The notes under the pieces: model-generated
What the model was told of the DNA's origin: nothing
Databases searched by the model: none
Seen by the model: the letters and a program-made list of their open reading frames with translations, nothing else
Program-made: the position numbers and the translations under genes
NCBI GenBank assembly: GCA_036258055.1
Contig: DATAEK010000044.1
Span: forward strand, 1-10,720
Origin: DATAEK01 sp036258055
GTDB lineage: Bacteria; Acidobacteriota; Vicinamibacteria; Vicinamibacterales; 2-12-FULL-66-21
DNA: 10,720 nucleotides
Direction: 5' to 3'
Shown here: piece after piece, positions 8,927-10,720 of the stretch
How positions within the stretch are numbered: the stretch's first letter is position 1
How the letters are laid out: each line of letters starts with the position of its first letter

Positions 8927-9811
8927 CTACTGACGACGACGCTGCCGAAAACGGCGTGGGCTGACGCCGAATTCGGCGCGGAAGGCCCGGTTGAAGTTCG
9001 AGATGTCGCCGAAGCCCGCATCGAGCGCGACGTCGAGGATATGGACCTGCTCAAGTGCCAGACGAGTGGCGGCCGCGCGCAGGCGCGCCCGCACGAGGTA
9101 CTGATGCGGGGTCGTGCCGGTCACCCGCTCGAAGGTCCGCAGGTAGTGGAACGGATTGAGGCCGGCTTCTCGTGCCAGGTAGACCAGCGTCGTCAGCTCT
9201 CTGGCAGGCTGCGCTTCGATCAATCGCACGGTCCGCGTAACGCGAGCGACCGCGGCTGGCGAGATCGCGCGCCGGTCGAGGTCGATGCCGGCGTCGACCT
9301 GCACGGCTCGCGACGCGAGCCGAATCCCCAACTCCTCCCATTGAACGTCGGTCGGTTCCGCAAGCGCAGCGCATGCGTCAGCAATCACCGGCGATAGCGT
9401 TCGCACAGGCGGCAGCCGGAGCGAGCGAAACGCGCGTTCCGCGCGGGCGGTGATCGCCTCGAAGTACTCCGGTGTGAAGTGAAACGACAGGCAGCGATCC
9501 CCCACGCCGTGCTCGTGGCCGCACTCGAAGCTCTGCCCGGGGCTGCCCAGCAGCACCGACCCCGGCGTCATCATCTCGCGGCCGTTGGAGCCCGACCCGC
9601 GGTACTGAAACGTGCCGGCGATCACGATGGCAAGCGCGACGGTATCGTGCTGCTCGTCGTAGGGATGGTCCTCAGGACCGCACGAGCAGACGATGTCCTC
9701 AACGGTCCAGCCATGGCCTTTGGCGATCGGTCGCGCATCCAGCCGCCCGGGCTCGCCGTGGGTCCGCCGCCGAGCTAAAGCCCGTTCAACATCCACCGCA
9801 ATTTCTGCCAA
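8927..9811 (-). CDS. AraC-family transcriptional regulator
   Basis: The 294-residue protein has an N-terminal cupin-like sensing domain (about 25-115) and a C-terminal AraC DNA-binding domain (about 190-290). The first helix-turn-helix lies around LVYLAREAGLNPFHYLRTFE (209-228); the second includes ILDVALDAGFGDISNFNRAF (258-277), followed by FGVSPRRFRQ, the usual family end. The sensing domain has clustered Cys/His: Cys42, Cys44, and Cys97-x-His99-x-His101 with Cys107. This could reflect metal or redox sensing, but that is unproven. The start is TTG at 9811, favoured because GGGAGG lies nine bases upstream; a GTG five codons later is an alternative. It is divergent from the unknown gene at 9867 with 55 bp between them, which suggests it controls that gene and itself. 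Confidence 0.9.
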   Translation of the reverse strand: MAEIAVDVERALARRRTHGEPGRLDARPIAKGHGWTVEDIVCSCGPEDHPYDEQHDTVALAIVIAGTFQYRGSGSNGREMMTPGSVLLGSPGQSFECGHEHGVGDRCLSFHFTPEYFEAITARAERAFRSLRLPPVRTLSPVIADACAALAEPTDVQWEELGIRLASRAVQVDAGIDLDRRAISPAAVARVTRTVRLIEAQPARELTTLVYLAREAGLNPFHYLRTFERVTGTTPHQYLVRARLRAAATRLALEQVHILDVALDAGFGDISNFNRAFRAEFGVSPRRFRQRRRQ

Positions 9812-9836
9812 GACCGCAGTCCTCCCGCCAGATTAC

Positions 9837-9858
9837 AACTCCTATCATGGAAGGAGTT
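9837..9858. promoter_or_regulatory. Inverted repeat in the divergent AraC/unknown-gene spacer covering a ribosome-binding site
   Basis: AACTCCT (9837-9843) and AGGAGTT (9852-9858) form a perfect 7-bp inverted repeat with an 8-nt spacer. The right arm contains the AAGGAG that should serve the + strand gene at 9867, ten bases downstream. It could be an operator for the divergent AraC regulator or, in RNA, a hairpin hiding the ribosome-binding site. An ATG inside the spacer (9847) opens a seven-codon frame (MEGVRRR) whose TGA overlaps the ATG of the main gene. Confidence 0.4.
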
Positions 9859-9866
9859 CGAAGGCG

Positions 9867-10415
9867 ATGACTGTGAATGTGGAACAGCGGGTCGACTTTT
9901 TCTCCGTGCTTGCGGCGCCAGGCCGATCGTCTGACATTCCCGAGTCGGCCGACGTCTACGGCTGGCTGTGCGGGAGCTGGGACCTTGCCGTCCTTCACTA
10001 CCGCGGGATCAATGTCACCGCGCGCGGCATGAAGGCCGAGGTCCACGCCGCTCGGGTGCTCGAGGGACGCGCCGTCCAGGATGTGTGGATCATGCCGCGA
10101 CGCGAGGATCGCGACGGATATTCGGATCGAACGATGAACATGTTCGGCACGACGCTGCGTTCGTGGGACGCGGCGATCCAAGCGTGGCGCATCGCGTGGA
10201 CGAATCCGGCCAGCGGACATCGTGAGGAACAGGTGGGTCGCTGGAGCGGTCCGGACATTCTCCAGGAAGGCACGCGCGCGGACGGCACCAAGACACGCTG
10301 GACGTTCACCGAGATTACGGCGGATTCGTTTCATTGGCGCGGTGAAGCTCTGTATCCAGGCAAAGAGACCTGGGTGCTCGAGGGAGAATTTCTCGCGCAG
10401 CGGAGGCCATCATGA
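9867..10415 (+). CDS. Trp-rich protein of unknown function (possibly DUF1579/lipocalin-like)
   Basis: The protein has 182 residues from the ATG at 9867, which has AAGGAG ten bases upstream. The frame is open further upstream, but that part overlaps the divergent AraC gene. There is no signal peptide or membrane helix, so it is likely cytoplasmic. Ten Trp residues occur in 182 (positions 33, 38, 74, 100, 107, 111, 126, 145, 157, 169), spaced within alternating polar/hydrophobic strands such as QDVWIMPRRED, TTLRSWDAAIQAWRIAWTNP and TRWTFTEITADSFHWRGEAL. This pattern suggests an all-beta, barrel-like fold that binds a small ligand, similar in style to DUF1579 or lipocalin-like proteins. That assignment is by impression only. 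Its position beside the AraC-type gene suggests it is that regulator's main target. Confidence 0.8.
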   Translation: MTVNVEQRVDFFSVLAAPGRSSDIPESADVYGWLCGSWDLAVLHYRGINVTARGMKAEVHAARVLEGRAVQDVWIMPRREDRDGYSDRTMNMFGTTLRSWDAAIQAWRIAWTNPASGHREEQVGRWSGPDILQEGTRADGTKTRWTFTEITADSFHWRGEALYPGKETWVLEGEFLAQRRPS

Positions 10416-10422
10416 AAGGGCC

Positions 10423-10444
10423 GTGCCCCTGACCACGAGGGCAC
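10423..10444 (+). terminator. Hairpin just after the unknown gene, possible terminator
   Basis: GTGCCC (10423-10428) pairs with GGGCAC (10439-10444). A further T-A pair forms across a bulged C, leaving a loop of GACCACG. It begins 7 nt after the stop codon of the gene ending at 10415, and convergent transcription of the TonB receptor reaches it from the right. No T-run follows. A second small hairpin, CGCGC-GAGA-GCGCG (10493-10506), lies further on in the same spacer. The remainder of 10416-10563 shows nothing recognisable. Confidence 0.35.
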
Positions 10445-10563
10445 TCCTCACCGACTCGTTCTTGAGGTGCAGGAAGTGCGGCTTCGTGGCTCCGCGCGAG
10501 AGCGCGTCACGCGCGAGGCGGCAATGGGGTGCCATGACCCCCGGCGCGGGTGGGAACGCGCCG

Positions 10564-10720
10564 CTACGGACGACTCGAACCGAACACGAATCCGATCGAG
10601 CGTTGAATCGGGTTAAAGAACGTGCCGAAGTCGGGCGACGTGATGTTGTTCTGCACGTCGCGGTCGCTGGCGGCGCTGAACGTGTTGTAAATCTTGAGAC
10701 CGGCGGAGAACGTGTACTTC
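10564..10720 (-). CDS. TonB-dependent receptor, C-terminal tail (start outside window)
   Basis: Reading the minus strand from the right edge gives 51 codons in one frame to a TAG at 10566-10564: KYTFSAGLKIYNTFSAASDR, then DVQNNITSPDFGTFFNPIQR, then SIGFVFGSSRP. This resembles the last beta-strands of large Acidobacteria-type TonB-dependent (carboxypeptidase-regulatory-like) outer-membrane receptors, where a tail of the form D-x-Q-N-N-x-x-S-P-x-F-G-x-F is followed by R-x-I-G-(F/L). The pattern of alternating hydrophobic residues and a near-terminal Phe fits outer-membrane beta-barrel ends. These receptors take up large substrates through the outer membrane. The substrate and the rest of the protein cannot be seen. 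Confidence 0.75.
   Translation of the reverse strand, partial: KYTFSAGLKIYNTFSAASDRDVQNNITSPDFGTFFNPIQRSIGFVFGSSRP

Noticed and set aside
10423..10720. An open + strand frame with a CRKCGF motif (CxxC) running to the window edge
   Set aside because: Most of it is antisense to the TonB-receptor tail, it has no ribosome-binding site, and the single CxxC is not followed by a second pair. It looks like a chance GC-rich open frame.

Overview
GC-rich bacterial DNA, probably from a soil-type Acidobacteriota (Vicinamibacteria-like) genome. This placement is an inference. It rests on composition, on the C-terminal tail of a large TonB-dependent receptor at the right edge (NITSPDFGTFFNPIQRSIGF), on a relic of a MacB/FtsX (ADOP-type) permease C-terminus (ATNVDPIVALRYE), and on several non-ATG starts. 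No rRNA, tRNA, CRISPR array, transposase or integrase was seen.

Left edge (1-815): the 3' end of a TPR protein on the + strand, then a short intergenic stretch holding the permease relic and a small hairpin. Next (852-6815, minus strand) is a compact four-gene operon read right to left: TolC-type outer-membrane factor (GTG start), RND periplasmic adaptor lipoprotein, RND inner-membrane pump, and a 74-residue DUF2892/YgaP-like membrane protein. The TolC-adaptor gap is 20 nt and the last two junctions are ATGA overlaps, so this looks like a complete proton-driven tripartite efflux machine with a translationally coupled small membrane partner.

A 323-bp divergent intergenic region (6816-7138) separates the efflux operon from an ECF sigma factor (7139-7726) and its overlapping zinc-finger anti-sigma factor (7723-7983), both on the + strand. 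This spacer is dense in perfect inverted repeats. They include an 11-bp pair and an 8-bp pair forming one long stem, plus competing alternative pairings and a short hairpin followed by TTTT. It is the most interesting unexplained element here. The sigma gene has a TACAAT box placed so that its transcript would begin at the GTG start codon (leaderless).

Right part: a strong hairpin (8049-8078) lies between the convergent anti-sigma gene and a VIT1/CCC1-type metal transporter (8126-8818, minus). Then come an AraC-family regulator (8927-9811, minus, TTG start) and a divergent gene for a Trp-rich protein of unknown function (9867-10415, +). A 7-bp inverted repeat in their 55-bp spacer covers the ribosome-binding site of the latter gene. 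The TonB-receptor tail closes the window on the minus strand.

Functionally, the window looks like an envelope-stress, efflux and metal-handling neighbourhood with two local regulators. Control of the RND operon by the divergent ECF/anti-sigma pair is a reasonable hypothesis but is not shown by the sequence. All coordinates and pairings were derived by eye; no database search or folding was run.
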